From the NCBI RefSeq assembly GCF_018812025.1, contig NC_063054.1, forward strand, positions 31,004,418 through 31,068,417: a stretch of 64,000 nt of DNA. The letters run 5' to 3'. This stretch comes from Megalobrama amblycephala (lineage: Eukaryota; Chordata; Actinopteri; Cypriniformes; Xenocyprididae). Under the pieces are notes generated by a model that was not told where the DNA came from, did not search any database, and saw only the letters and a program-made list of their open reading frames with translations. Both the position numbers and the translations under genes were made by a program. Of the stretch, positions 23,037 to 35,078 are shown in pieces; the first letter of the stretch is position 1; every line of letters begins with the position of its first letter.

Positions 23037-23299
23037 CAAGGAATAGTGAAAATCCTGTCATCATTTACTCACACTCACCCTCAGTCGTTCCAAACCTGTA
23101 CGACTTTCATCTGTGAAACAAAACGGAGATGTTGTTCACAATGTTATGAATGTCCAGCATTGCTCTCACTGGGAGAAAAAAAAAAACATTGATAAATCTT
23201 TCCTTCGTGTTTAGACAGAAAATGTAAAGTCAAAGCAATGACCTAAATTTGAGTGGATGATGACAGAATTTTGATTTTTGAGTGAAACTATCCCTTTAA
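23037..23299. mobile_element. Degenerate TTAA-family MITE
   Basis: The right end 'agtgaaactatccct' is followed by TTAA (23296-23299). The interior has 'ctgtcatcatttactcacac' and, inverted, 'gatgatgacagaattttgat'. The left terminus has decayed. Confidence 0.7.
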
Positions 23300-23831
23300 C
23301 ACAGAGTGACCACCTGAGTTTTGACATTATTGTGGGTGACATCAGAGGTCAAAGGTGAAGTGTATTTCACTAAATCATAAGCATCATTAGCACTATTATT
23401 TCCACTCCATCTACACGAGAACAACAAAACAGAGAAAGTGAGAATCAAAGAAGGACAAAGAGAAAGAGAGTAGAAGAAAGAAAACTGCCACTTCTGTAAA
23501 CAAATCGAGCGCTAGGTTGTTTATCTTGGCAGATCTGGCATAAAAAGCGAATTGCTCCTGAGAAAATCTACTGCATAAGTACTCTGGCTCCAGCATTGTT
23601 ATTTAACACGTTTTTAGAGCATTAAGCAATGTACCAACAACTGAGGGGTACTTAAGGTCTGTAGCTTTCACAATTTTAATACTTTCTGCAACCACTAAGG
23701 CGTAAAATCTGTTCTTTTTTGTTGGTACAACTTACAATGATTATAATGCACCTGGCACTTTCCATGAATATGGTACACCATGTCCTATGATTTTTTACTT
23801 TTTTTGAACTTTTAAACACATCAAATGTTGT
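23300..23831. other. Low-copy non-coding DNA
   Basis: Purine-rich stretch at 23425-23480; otherwise nothing recognised. Confidence 0.5.
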
Positions 23832-24106
23832 TAAGGCCCATTCACACCAAGGACTACAACGATAACGCTATCAAAAATCGTTCTAAATATAGAAGAATAG
23901 CAGAGTCCACACCACAACTATAATGACAGGAAGAAACGATATCATTGGACTGATGAACGATAAAAACAATGACAGCCAGTCAAGAGTCTAGCTTGAGCAT
24001 TTAAAGCGGCAGACGATAAAACTGCAGCGTGTGCTTAGAATAAACAGAACTGCTAATAAAGTTATCATTATAGTTATCGTTCTTGGCATGAACAAGCCTT
24101 TATCCC
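23832..24106. mobile_element. Short MITE with 'ggcccattcacacc' ends
   Basis: Left 'aaggcccattcacaccaagg' followed by 'acgataac' pairs with right 'gttatcgttcttggcatgaa' followed by 'caagcctt'. It resembles PIF/Harbinger-type MITEs, but the flanking trinucleotides do not match clearly. Confidence 0.6.
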
Positions 24107-24421
24107 ACCTTAAAATGGTGATTTTGGACTGTCTCGCCTCAAAGACCAGGAACTTCTCTGTATACAACAATTCAAATCATGCAACACCATCAATTTTAAC
24201 ATAATATATTGAATATTCATGTATGGTAAGACTAAAAGTGAAAAGGTCCAAATATTACTTTGGTAGAAATAAGTGTCACATTTTTAAGAAATGTTACCCT
24301 GTAAGTAGAAAATCAAGTGATCGCACATAACATTTAATATTTAATATTTTGAGTCCCACATGTTATGTGCAATCCTGTTAAAAATGTGATTTTGTATCAT
24401 TACAGAAAGTATAACATTTCT

Positions 24422-24672
24422 GTTATCACTTTATTTTAGGGTCTTTTAACTAGTTGCTTATTAGTATGCATATTACAAGAATATTGGCTGTTTATTAGTA
24501 ATTATTAAGCACATATTAATGCCTTATTCTGCATGACCTTATTCTACATTCTTAATCCCACCCAATACCTGAATTTAACAACTATCTTACTAACAGTTAA
24601 TAAGCAGTAAATTGGGAGTTTTTGAGGGAAAAGTCGTAGTTAATAGTGAATACATGTTCCTTATACTAAAGT
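24422..24672. mobile_element. hAT-like MITE, degenerate copy of the 38285-38586 family
   Basis: It shares 'aactagttgcttattag', 'ggctgtttattagtaa', 'taagcagtaa' and a right end 'actaaagtgttta' with the well-preserved copy at 38285-38586. The ends are worn and no target duplication is visible. Confidence 0.7.
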
Positions 24673-24764
24673 GTTTATACTTAAAATAGTGACACTCAAG
24701 AAATAATTATAATAATAATTTGGATACTTTCTATATCATGGCTTGAAGACAAGTTAATAATCTA

Positions 24765-25795
24765 ATCCCATTTTACAATAAGGTTTCATTTGTTAACATT
24801 AGTTAAAGGGTTAGTTCACCCAAAAATGAAAATTCTGTCATTAATTACTCACCCTCATGTCGTTCCACACCTGTAAGACCTTTGTTCATCTTCGGAACAC
24901 AAATTAAGATATTTTTGATAAAATCTGATGGCTCAGTGAGGCCTCCATTGCCAGCAAGATAATTAACACTTTCAAATGCCCAAAAAGCTATACTTCGAAG
25001 CTTTCCGAATCTTTTGTTTCGAATCAGTGGTTCGGAGTGCATATCAAACTTCCAAAGTCACATGATTTCAGTAAACGAGGCTTCGTTACGTCATAAGTGT
25101 TTCGAAATTTCAATGGTTCACCACTGGGGGGTGTGACTATAGCAGTTTGATACATGCTCTGAACCACTGATTCGAAACAAAAGATTCGTTAAGCTTCGAA
25201 GTTTCATGAAGCAGTGTTTTGAAATCGCCCATCACTAGATATTTTTGAATAAAAACTTTGTTTTTTTGGCACACGTAAGTATTCTCATCGCTTCATAACA
25301 TTAATGTTGAACCACTGTAGTGATATAAAATGTTTTAAATATGTCTTTAGTAGCTTTCTGGGCATCTGAAAGTGTTAATAGTCTTGCTGTCAATGCAGGC
25401 CTCGCTGAGCCATCGGATTTCATCAAAAATATCTTAATTTGTGTTCCGAAGATTAAAGAAGGTCTTACGGGTGTGGAACGACATGAGGGTGAGTAATTAA
25501 TGACAGAAATTTCATTTTTGGGTGAACTAACCCTTTAACTACAGTATAACTATTTTTGAACAATATTTCTACAACATTTATTAGTCTTAGTTGATGTTAA
25601 TTTCAACATTTACTACTACATTTTTACATTTCTGAAAGCTGTATTTGTTAACATTAGTTAATGCGCTGTGAACTGACATGAATTATTGTATTTTTATTAA
25701 CACTGACAAAGATTAAATGTTGTAAAAAAAAATATTGCTCACTGTAAGTTCATGTTAGTTAATGAAATAACTAATGTTATGTTGAGACCCAATTT
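24765..25795. mobile_element. hAT relic (same family as 10588-13187) hosting a TTAA element
   Basis: 24770-24806 ('ttttacaataaggtttcatt') and 25539-25795 ('ctgtatttgttaacattagt', 'gttcatgttagttaatgaa') are the two parts of one element of the family seen at 10588. They are separated by the insertion at 24807-25534. The outer termini are degenerate. Confidence 0.75.
24803..25538. mobile_element. Palindromic TTAA element C, copy 1
   Basis: TTAA lies at 24803-24806 and 25535-25538. Long inverted arms of about 140 bp begin 'agggttagttcacccaaaaa' and end with its near-exact reverse complement. The arms include 'ctcaccctcatgtcgttcca' and 'ttcggaacacaaattaagat'. The interior holds further inverted segments (ttcgaaacaaaagattcg). 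It is non-coding and foldback-like. Other copies are at 38891-39673 and 58302-58942. Confidence 0.92.
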
Positions 25796-28558
25796 TTTTA
25801 TTTACACAAATTGAAGTATTGCATTTGGCAAGCTCTGCCATTCAACTATATACCCAAGTTATTGTAAAAAAAAAAAAAAAAAAAAAGATTTTTTTTTCTT
25901 TCTTCAATTTATTTAAATACATTTTTTTTTTATTATTTATTGTATTTTGGGGAATTCTAGGGGGGAAAACTTGGTAAAAACATTTATTTTATAATCAACA
26001 CCAAATAATAATAATAATAAAAAAAATCATTATTATTATAAATTATAAGCACCAATTATATATTATATATTATTTCCTACCCTATTTTTATACTGCAACA
26101 GTACTGGTACAAGTTTTTTGCAGTACTGACTGAAATAACCCTTGGTGACAAAACACTAAACACTGCTAAAAAGTACGGAACTGGCTTGATGTGTTTGAGG
26201 TGTGATGGTACATCTCTCACAACGCAGTTCCCAGGTCTTGACGCATTAGTCCGTTATTGTTCGCCTCTTCTACACAGGATGTCACATGGGCCCAAGTATT
26301 TGTGTCAACGTGGGAAGAGTCGGTTTGGGAATCCTAAGTGGAATCAACAGGAAGAGGATTCGAGTCAGTTCTCCCTCTCATGTGCAACACCAAAACCCCA
26401 ACACACATGATATCCTCTTCCGCTGCTTGGGAGACGCCGTCTCCCGGCAACAACTGAGAGAGCCGTGATTGGCAAAGCACTCGGCTCCTGCCTCCAGGAT
26501 TAATGGGAGGCCTTTAATAACAGCGCTGTCCCAGAATGCAACTGGAATGTTAATAAAGTTACAGCCACACTGGGAAAAGGCTTTTGAATCTCACTCACAG
26601 CTTGTCAACACATGCATGGTCCAATTTTGCGTCTGATATAAAAATCGCATGGCAGAAGGGTGACTGCGCTGATGCTTTAGCGGTGACCTGTGTCCCGAAA
26701 GCACTGTTTTGTCCTGCCAAGATCTCCTCAACATGTTAAATTCCCCTGGCTGACATCCTCCCCCTAACACCTGACCTGGGATCAGATTTCTCCAAGAAAT
26801 GGGAAGGAAATAGAGCCAACGCTGATGCCTGACAGTCGCTGGAACGAGAAGTGTCAATGCACTGTTACGTCAGCACTCCTCAAGGGTGAGGATGTGCACA
26901 TGCTCACTGTTTGACAAGAACGTCTGGTCGCCAAAATAAGCCTCCATATTTTCTCGCTGGGAATGACTGTTTTGGGATGTCTGTGTAAATGTTACTGGAC
27001 TGCCTCAGAAAAGAGGTTTAAAAGTGTGCTTTGTCAGGGTTTTAAAATGACAGTGCTTCTTTCTTCTGTGTTCTGTTTCGGTCTTTGTTCAGTGTGGTTT
27101 CCATTTGCTTGAGCTGCAGAAATCTGCGAAACCGTTGTGCACCAAAATGGCCTTTCACTAGAGGCGTCACTTGAATTCATGGAGTCCGGAAAGACACATT
27201 TAGAGGGCCCCACTCATCACAGGTCCCGGGTGTCACGATTATTTAGTCATCTGTTTGTTTAGTTTCATTTTCATGGACAATTAGTTTGCTTGACATTATT
27301 TCATGTAGTCTTTGTTCATGTTTCCCACCACTTGTTTGTTACCATGGATATTCATTCATTCATCACAGCTGTTCGTATTTGAGTCTGTTATCATTGTATA
27401 CTTAATTTCCTTTGGTTTCCTTAGTTCAGTGTCGGTAAAAAATAAAGGCAGTACAAAAGTTAGTAAAAATAAAGGCAGTACAAAAGTTAGTACCATAATG
27501 CAAAAAACACTTAATTGTCATGAAAATTTAACTTCAGAAAATCACAATGGTCCTAAAAACAGGTATTTAGCAAACCTTTGGTTTTAGCAAAATATATTTT
27601 TTTCCTTTTGATCTTGGGGTGAAATGTGATCCAGCAATGTTTTTGACCGGCTGTGAGACTGAACATACTTCCTTTATTCAAGACAAACACTTAGTTGTAA
27701 ACTCAAACTCTGCTGTGCAAAAATACCACTACAAGAAATCTGGTATATTTAAAATACATTGTGAGTGGCTAAACAAATATTTTAATTGCTCCTCTGAAAG
27801 CTTGTAAAAAACACCAAAAAAGGAACAAATACTTCAACTGGGGGATTGATTTGGCAAAGAACAGTTTCAAATGTTTAGCATTTTCTTTCTTTTGGCCTTG
27901 ATGCTCGTGCATGTGTAAACAACTCTTCCTACAAAACCCGAACGTCTTTCTTTGACACCGACATCTCCCATGGCCTTTTCTGCAGCGGGTCTTTATTTTT
28001 CTTCCCACAGAGGAGCAGCCACAGGAAGTTGAACTACTTGTGCAGAAGAGTGCACTCGGGACAATGTACATTAAACGTGCTGGACTGCACACACACACAC
28101 TCACTCACAAAACACCAATCAGACACATCATTACCTTCCCAAAGTCGTACGCACTTTACTGGAATGGCCACAATCACCCTACTGGCCTTCACACGCTGGT
28201 GTCACACACGTCAGCGCTCCCTCGCCACTGCAAATAGACACACTCTGCCAGGTTTGGTGTGTATATGTGTGTGACACCACACATTAACCGTTTGTATGTA
28301 CACAGCTCCACGGCACTGACTGGAGATGATAAACAGAGAAAGAGAGAGAGAGTGGGGGTGGAATAAAGTCATTAAACTCATGTCTTTTGGCATGCTAAAA
28401 AATTCCCATGGCATGTTACTGTAAATGAGCAAAATTAAATTACTGTTTATATGTGAAAAATCACCAAAAAAGGTTTATATAGTACCATGTTATTAAATGA
28501 GTTTGATAATAGTTCTTTTTAACATTCAGAGTGGTTTTCTTATTTGTTCAATGAAATC
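25796..28558. other. Low-copy non-coding DNA; GC-richer block 26170-26990
   Basis: Poly(A) at 25866-25886 and A/T-rich runs to 26050. 26170-26990 is repeat-free and GC-richer, a candidate conserved non-coding block. A short CA tract is at 28088-28100. A cysteine-rich minus-strand frame near 27900-28030 is discussed separately and is not called a gene. A short direct repeat (gtaaaaataaaggcagtaca..) occurs at about 27435 and 27461. Confidence 0.45.
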
Positions 28559-28886
28559 AAGATAGATCGAAAGAAGAACGACAGAACAATAAGATATAGA
28601 TAGATAGACAGACAGATCGATAGACAGATAGTGAAAGACAGATAGAATGATAGACAGAATAACTGAATGATAGATAGAATGATAAAACAGGAGGCAAACA
28701 GAGAGACAGATAGCTAAAGATAGAATGAAAGACAGAACGATAGAACAAAATACACAGACAGAATAGAACAAAAGAGACAGATAGACAGACAGAATGACAG
28801 ACAGACAGATAGATAGTGAAAGAGATAGAATGATAGACAAAATGACTGAATGATAGATAGAATGATAAAACGGCAGGCAAACAGAG

Positions 28887-28925
<39 letters not shown>

Positions 28926-29099
28926 ACGAAAGACAGACAGAACAATAGAACGAAAGAGAGAATGATAGAATGAAAGACAGACAGAACGATAGAATGACAG
29001 ACCTACAGATAGATAGATAGATAGATTAATGAAAAACAGACAGATAGAAAGACAGAATGAAAGACAGACAGAAAGATAGAATGACAGACAGACAGACAC

Positions 29100-29138
<39 letters not shown>

Positions 29139-30685
29139 ACAAAAGACAGACATTTAAAAGATAGAATGACAGACAGACAGAACGATAGAACGAAAGACAG
29201 ACAGAAAGATAGAATGCCAGACAGACAGACAGAGAACAAAAGACAGACAGAATGATAGAACGAAAGACAGAACAATAGAATGAAAGACAGACAGATAGAT
29301 AGATAAGATAGATAGATAGATAGAACAAAAAACAGACAGAGCAATAGAACGATAGACAGACAGACAGAGAGACAGATAGCTAGAGAGATAGAACAGACAG
29401 AACGATAGAACAAAATACAGACAGACAGAACAATAGAACAAAAGAGACAGATAGAAAGATAGAATGACAGACAGATAGATAGTGAAAGAGATAGAATGAT
29501 AGACAAAATTACTGAATGATAGATAGAATGATAAAACAGCAGGCAAACAGAGAGATAGATAGATAGATGGATAGATAGACAGACAGACAGACAGAATGAA
29601 AGACAGACAGACAGACAGAATGAAAGACAGACAGAACAATAGAATGAAAGAGAGAATGATAGAATGAAAGACAGACAGAACGATAGAATGACAGAAAGAC
29701 CTACAGATAGATAGATAGACAGATAAATGAAAGAAACAGATAGAAAGATAGAATGACAGACAGACCTACAGATAGATAGAATGAAAGACAGACAGATAAA
29801 AGGTAGATTAACAGACAAGCAGACAGATAGAACAAAAGACAGAACGATAGAACAAAACACAGACAGAATGATAAAACAAAAGACAGACAGAATGATAGAA
29901 TGAAAGAGACAGAACGATAGAACGCAAGACAGACAGACAGATACTGTAGATAGATAGAATGAAAGACAGACAGAACGACAGAATGAAAGACAGACAGAAA
30001 GATAGAATAACAGACAGACACAGATAGATAGATAGATAGATAGATAGAACAAAAGAGACATTTAAAATGTAGAATGAAAGACAGACAGAACAATAGAACG
30101 AAAGACAGACAAAAGGTAAAATAACAGACAGATAGATTGAAAGACAGACAGAACGATAGAACGAAAGACAGACAAAAGGTAAAATGACAGACAGATAGTA
30201 TGAAAGACAGACAGAACGACAGAACGAAAGACAGACAAAAGGTAAAATGACAGACAGATAGAGCGAAAGACAGACAGAACGAAAGACAGACAAAAGGTAA
30301 AATGACAGACAGATAGAACGAAAGACAGACAGAATGATAGAACGAAAGACAGACAAAAGGTAAAATGACAGACAGATGGAACGAAAGACAGACAGAACGA
30401 TAGAACAAAAGACAGCCAAAAGGTAAAATGACAGACAGATGGAACGAAAGACAGACAAAAGGTAAAATGACAGACAGATAGAACAAAAGACAGAACGATA
30501 GAACAAAACAGACAGAATGATAAAACAAAAGACAGACAGAATGATAGAATGAAAGAGACAGAACGATAGAACGCAAGACAGACAGACAGATACTGTAGAT
30601 AGATAGAATGAAAGACAGACAGAACGACAGAATGAAAGACAGACAGAAAGATAGAATAACAGACAGACACAGATAGATAGATAGG

Positions 30686-30753
<68 letters not shown>

Positions 30754-31671
30754 ACAAAAGAGACATTTAAAAGGTAGAATGAAAGACAGACAGATAGATT
30801 GAAAGACAGACAGAACAATAGAACGAAAGACAGACAAAAGGTAAAATAACAGACAGATAGATTGAAAGACAGACAGAACGATAGAACGAAAGACAGACAA
30901 AAGGTAAAATGACAGACAGATAGTATGAAAGACAGACAGAACGATAGAACGAAAGACAGACAAAAGGTAAAATGACAGACAGATAGAGCGAAAGACAGAC
31001 AGAACGAAAGACAGACAAAAGGTAAAATGACAGACAGATAGAACGAAAGACAGACAGAATGATAGAACGAAAGACAGACAAAAGGTAAAATGACAGACAG
31101 ATGGAACGAAAGACAGACAGAACGATAGAACAAAAGACAGCCAAAAGGTAAAATGACAGACAGATGGAACGAAAGACAGACAAAAGGTAAAATGACAGAC
31201 AGATGGAACGAAAGACAGACAGAACGATGGAACGAAAGACAGACAAAAGGTAAAATGACAGACAGATGGAACGAAAGACAGACAGAACGATAGAACGAAA
31301 GACAGACAAAAGGTAAAATGACAGACAGATGGAACGAAAGACAGACAGAACGATAGAACGAAAGACAGACAAAAGGTAAAATGACAGACAGATAGAACGA
31401 AAGACAGACAGAACGATAGAACGAAAGACAGACAGACAGAACAATAGAACGAAAGACAGACAGACAGAAAGAAAGATAGAATGCCAGACAGACAGACAGA
31501 GAACAAAAGACAGACAGAATGATAGAACGAAAGACAGAACAATAGAATGAAAGACAGACAGACAGACAGACAGATAGATAGATAGATAGAAAGAACAAAA
31601 AACAGACAGAACAATAGAATGAAAGACAGACAGACAGAAAGACAGAATGCCAGACAGACAGATAAATAGAA
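28559..31671. repeat. 3.1-kb GATA/GACA-type satellite array
   Basis: Almost continuous imperfect tetranucleotides (gata, gaca, gaat, gaac, aaag), purine-rich on the plus strand. There are pure (GATA)n stretches near 29101-29135, 30025-30047 and 30673-30752. The minus strand reads for hundreds of codons as Ser/Leu/Cys/Val/Phe-rich peptide without stops. That is simply what repeated TATC/TGTC encodes and is not a protein. Confidence 0.97.
30062..31440. repeat. 63-bp higher-order repeat within the array
   Basis: The marker 'aaaaggtaaaatgacagaca' recurs at 63-bp steps, for example at 30111, 30174 and 30237, and again at 31245, 31308 and 31371. Shortened units lie in between. The two runs are separated by a (GATA)n-rich spacer. 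Confidence 0.88.
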
Positions 31672-33146
31672 TTGTTCTCACTATACAGATAGGTTAAAAT
31701 TTCAATTAGATTAATTTCAAATGATCATTATATAATGTTTGTACATGAAGGAACATTCCTAACCATTGTAGGAATGGTTTTATAAAAAATAGAGTCAAGT
31801 AATTTTATATGATTGAATTTTCAATCATATGATTATATTTTGCTTGTCCCCTCTTGCCAATTACACAGAATTGTATTGATTCAATAAGAGGTGAGCCCAA
31901 CTTGGTGACTGCACTCCTTACAGGAACCAAAAAGAAAAGGTTACACTACTGTTATGTGATGAGCTAAAATTCCATGACAAAACAGCCTCGATCCCATTCA
32001 TATTTCACATTCTGAATACACTTGAATAAAATAAACAGAACTTTTGCTCAAGAATTATTCATTTTAATCCCTCCTGGCCACATGTAAATCACAATGGAAA
32101 GTCAGAACAAAACTAGAAATGAGATAGTGGGGTGAGAACAAGTTCTTCTTCCCTGATAAAATCTAAATTCAATTATTTTTCAATTTGTTTATAGCACAAT
32201 AACATGACATCTTTAGTGCGATAATATAACGAACAAGAACCTTGCATTGTTTATTTTGTCGTTTGTGCCGTCAGTAATTGGCAAAATTCAGCCCATTAAG
32301 AACTAATGTAATTATGACGTTAAGAGGTTTGCGCCGTTCCCCAGCGTGTCAGATCATCGCCGGACCCCACCAGTGACACTGTTTTTACAACTCACAGCAA
32401 AACAACACACCCCCGTTTGCCAAAAGTCATTTTAGTGGATCGGTACAAATTGAAAATGTTCTTTAAGGCTATTTTCTCCCAGTGTGGCGCTAAATCTTTT
32501 AGATGATTCTAAAGCCCTCATAACTGTTTGGCAATTTCATGTCTAAACTATTTTAATGAAGACAAATAAGTGAACGCCATGACCGATGATGTGTGAAACA
32601 TCAGGGCAGGTTTCCAAGCTAGACAACTCACGAAGCTGGATGTTACGATGTCTGATTCACGCTTCCCTGGGGTGACACAACATCCAATATGTCAATGTTA
32701 TCATGTTGATACAGAGTTATCACTGTTATTTCAATGAAAACAGAGGGAAATATATTTTATTCTCTTGTAGTATCATACTGAAAACAATCACAAAGAAGTA
32801 AGGAAAGAGGTGCTCACAGCTGGTATATCATTAGCCATCACATTGTCGGGATATGAACTTCCTGATATGAAGCTGATAGGTGAGTTGTTTGTGTGAGAAC
32901 AGGGGAAAAGGAAGACTCTGATCATAATGACACAAAATCTACAGAGAACAAGATATTCTGTGATATCAGAAACAAACACATTCTTAGGACAGACATTTCT
33001 TCATTTATGTAGGGGCCCTTTGTGCCTCAGAGCAAGACATAAAAATGTAAGAAAATAACTTAAAATAAAAGAGATTTAAATATTATAGAAACTGGAAGAC
33101 AGATATAAATTAGAGATATAAAGTCACAATTATTGCAATTGAGAGA
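31672..33146. other. Low-copy non-coding DNA; candidate regulatory block 32270-32690
   Basis: No transposon ends are seen. 32270-32690 is repeat-free and has several homeodomain-like TAAT motifs (for example 'aactaatgtaattatgacgt'). Its function is unknown. Confidence 0.4.
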
Positions 33147-33646
33147 TACACTACTGTTCAAAAGTTTGGGGTCGGTAAGATTTTTTGATAATCACCAGGG
33201 CTGAATATATTTGATCAAAAGTACATTAAAAAACATCAATATTGCGAAAATTATTTCAATTTAAAATAATTGTTTTCTATTTAAATATATTATAAAATGT
33301 AGTTTATTCCTGTGATGGCAAAGCTGAATTTTCAGCATCATTACTCCAGTCTTCAGTGTCACATGACCCTTCACAAATCATTCTAATATGCTGATTTGAT
33401 GCTCAAGAAACATTATATTATCATTCTTATTATTATCAATGTTCAGAACAGTTGCGCTGCTTAATATGTTTGTGGCAACAGTCATTTTTTCAGGATTCTT
33501 TTATGAACAAAGTTCAAAAGAACAGCATTTATTGAAACAGCATGTCACTTTAAATCAATTTAATGTGATCTTGTATAATAAAAGTATTAATTTATTTTAA
33601 AAAAAAAATAATTCATAGTGACCCTATTTTTAACAGTAGTGTATAT
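33147..33646. mobile_element. MITE of the 'gttcaaaagtttggggt' family
   Basis: Left 'tacactactgttcaaaagtt' and right 'aacagtagtgta' are inverted. The interior has 'ggcaaagctgaattttcagc' and 'cagtcttcagtgtcacatga' in the opposite orientation to the 18139 copy. The ends abut TA on both sides. Confidence 0.85.
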
Positions 33647-33800
33647 AGCCGCTATAATAACATATGAAATCATTTGTGAGATGAATGAGAAATAAAGTCA
33701 CAATTGTGAGATATAAAGTTGCAATTAAAAGAAATAAAGTCATAATTACCAATTTTTTGCACAATCAGGCCTCCATATGAAAATCACTGGAAAAAAAGGT

Positions 33801-34035
33801 AACACTAGGGAACACATATAAACTATTAACTACGACTTTTCCCTTAATAAACTCCTAATTTACTGCTTATTAATAGTTAGTAAGGTAGTTAAGTTTAGGT
33901 ATTGGGTAGGATTAAGAATGTAGAATATGGTCATGCAGAATAAGGCATTAATATGGGCTTAATAAGAATAAATAGCCACTATTCCAGTAATATGCATGCT
34001 AATAAGCAACTAGTTAAAAGACCCTAAAATATAGT
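33801..34035. mobile_element. hAT-like MITE, inverted copy of the 38285-38586 family
   Basis: 'aactattaactacgactttt', 'ttactgcttattaatagtta' and 'gcaactagttaaaag' are the reverse complement of motifs in 38285-38586. The ends are partly decayed. Confidence 0.75.
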
Positions 34036-35078
34036 TGCTAACAATTTAATTTATGATACCACAAGGTTGGAAAGTAAAACGTGCTGTATGCAGGACTAAT
34101 CAAATCATCCACTTCAATAAAATGACAGTATAACAAAGACTGCAAAGACTGAGAATAAGCACAACAGGCTGCAGATTCTCTCTGTGTGCGCTGTTTGTCT
34201 CTGAGGGTTTGGCTCTGCTATCTAACCAGAAATGTCTCTCTTTTAATCCCATGGGTTCAGTTCAGAGGAAGAGCATTTATCTCACATCTGCAATAGACTC
34301 CTCTCCTCATCTATTTTCAGCATTTATACTGGTTTACCATAATTTTATCTTATAACATGGCCAACTGTGGAACTGTGTCTTAGTATTCATGCTCTGACTC
34401 TGCTGGTTTTTTAGAGGCTAGCATCTTTATTCGCACTGAAGAATCATTTCAGAAGAAAATGTTTTGGAAAAACTCACAGTGAACTCATCGGCCCTGGGTA
34501 GTTGAAGCTCTTGGTTAGCTGCTCCAGTCTTTGTTTTGGGTACACTGGGTCGAGTCTCTTCCTGCCAACCACACCCAGATTAGCACTGTAATGATACTGA
34601 TGATAGCCAGACACAAACAAGAGCTTAGATCAAGGTGCATATCCCAGCATTCCCATCACGCTTTTGTGCCGAAGCATAAATTTTCGCTAGGAAGTTATGA
34701 TTTTGTTGTATTAGTGTTCTTTTCAATTATGAAAGGATAACTATAGTGCTACTTAATATACAAAAATAAATAAACTATGAGGAAATGTTTAATAAACAAA
34801 GCTTGCCTTCCATGTCACCATCCAGTTTCTTAGGCTTCCATTTTCTAATTAAAGAGGTTTTGTTGAAATGACACCAAGTACTGTTCCAGCTGTCTTGCCC
34901 AAAAAGTCTGGCAAGGTCAGTCGCCACAACTGTTCTTGTTTGTTTTGTCTTTCGGTTTTATGACTTGTGCTTGAATAAAGAATGGTCTGAGGCATCTGAT
35001 GGCAGCAGCCATCTTTTGGTCTATAGCAAAACACATGTGGGCTAAAGGTCATATAGCTAAAGAACAAAAATACATTAG
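34036..35078. other. Low-copy non-coding DNA
   Basis: No recognisable gene or repeat family. Confidence 0.5.

Noticed and set aside
27210..27440. Possible LTR-like sequence beginning 'tgtcacgattatttag'
   Set aside because: No second LTR, primer-binding site or polypurine tract found nearby.
28526..31681. Very long minus-strand open frames (up to more than 600 codons) rich in Ser, Leu, Cys, Val and Phe
   Set aside because: They are translations of TATC/TGTC tetranucleotide repeats with no stop codon in the repeat; several frames are open at once and there is no promoter or domain.
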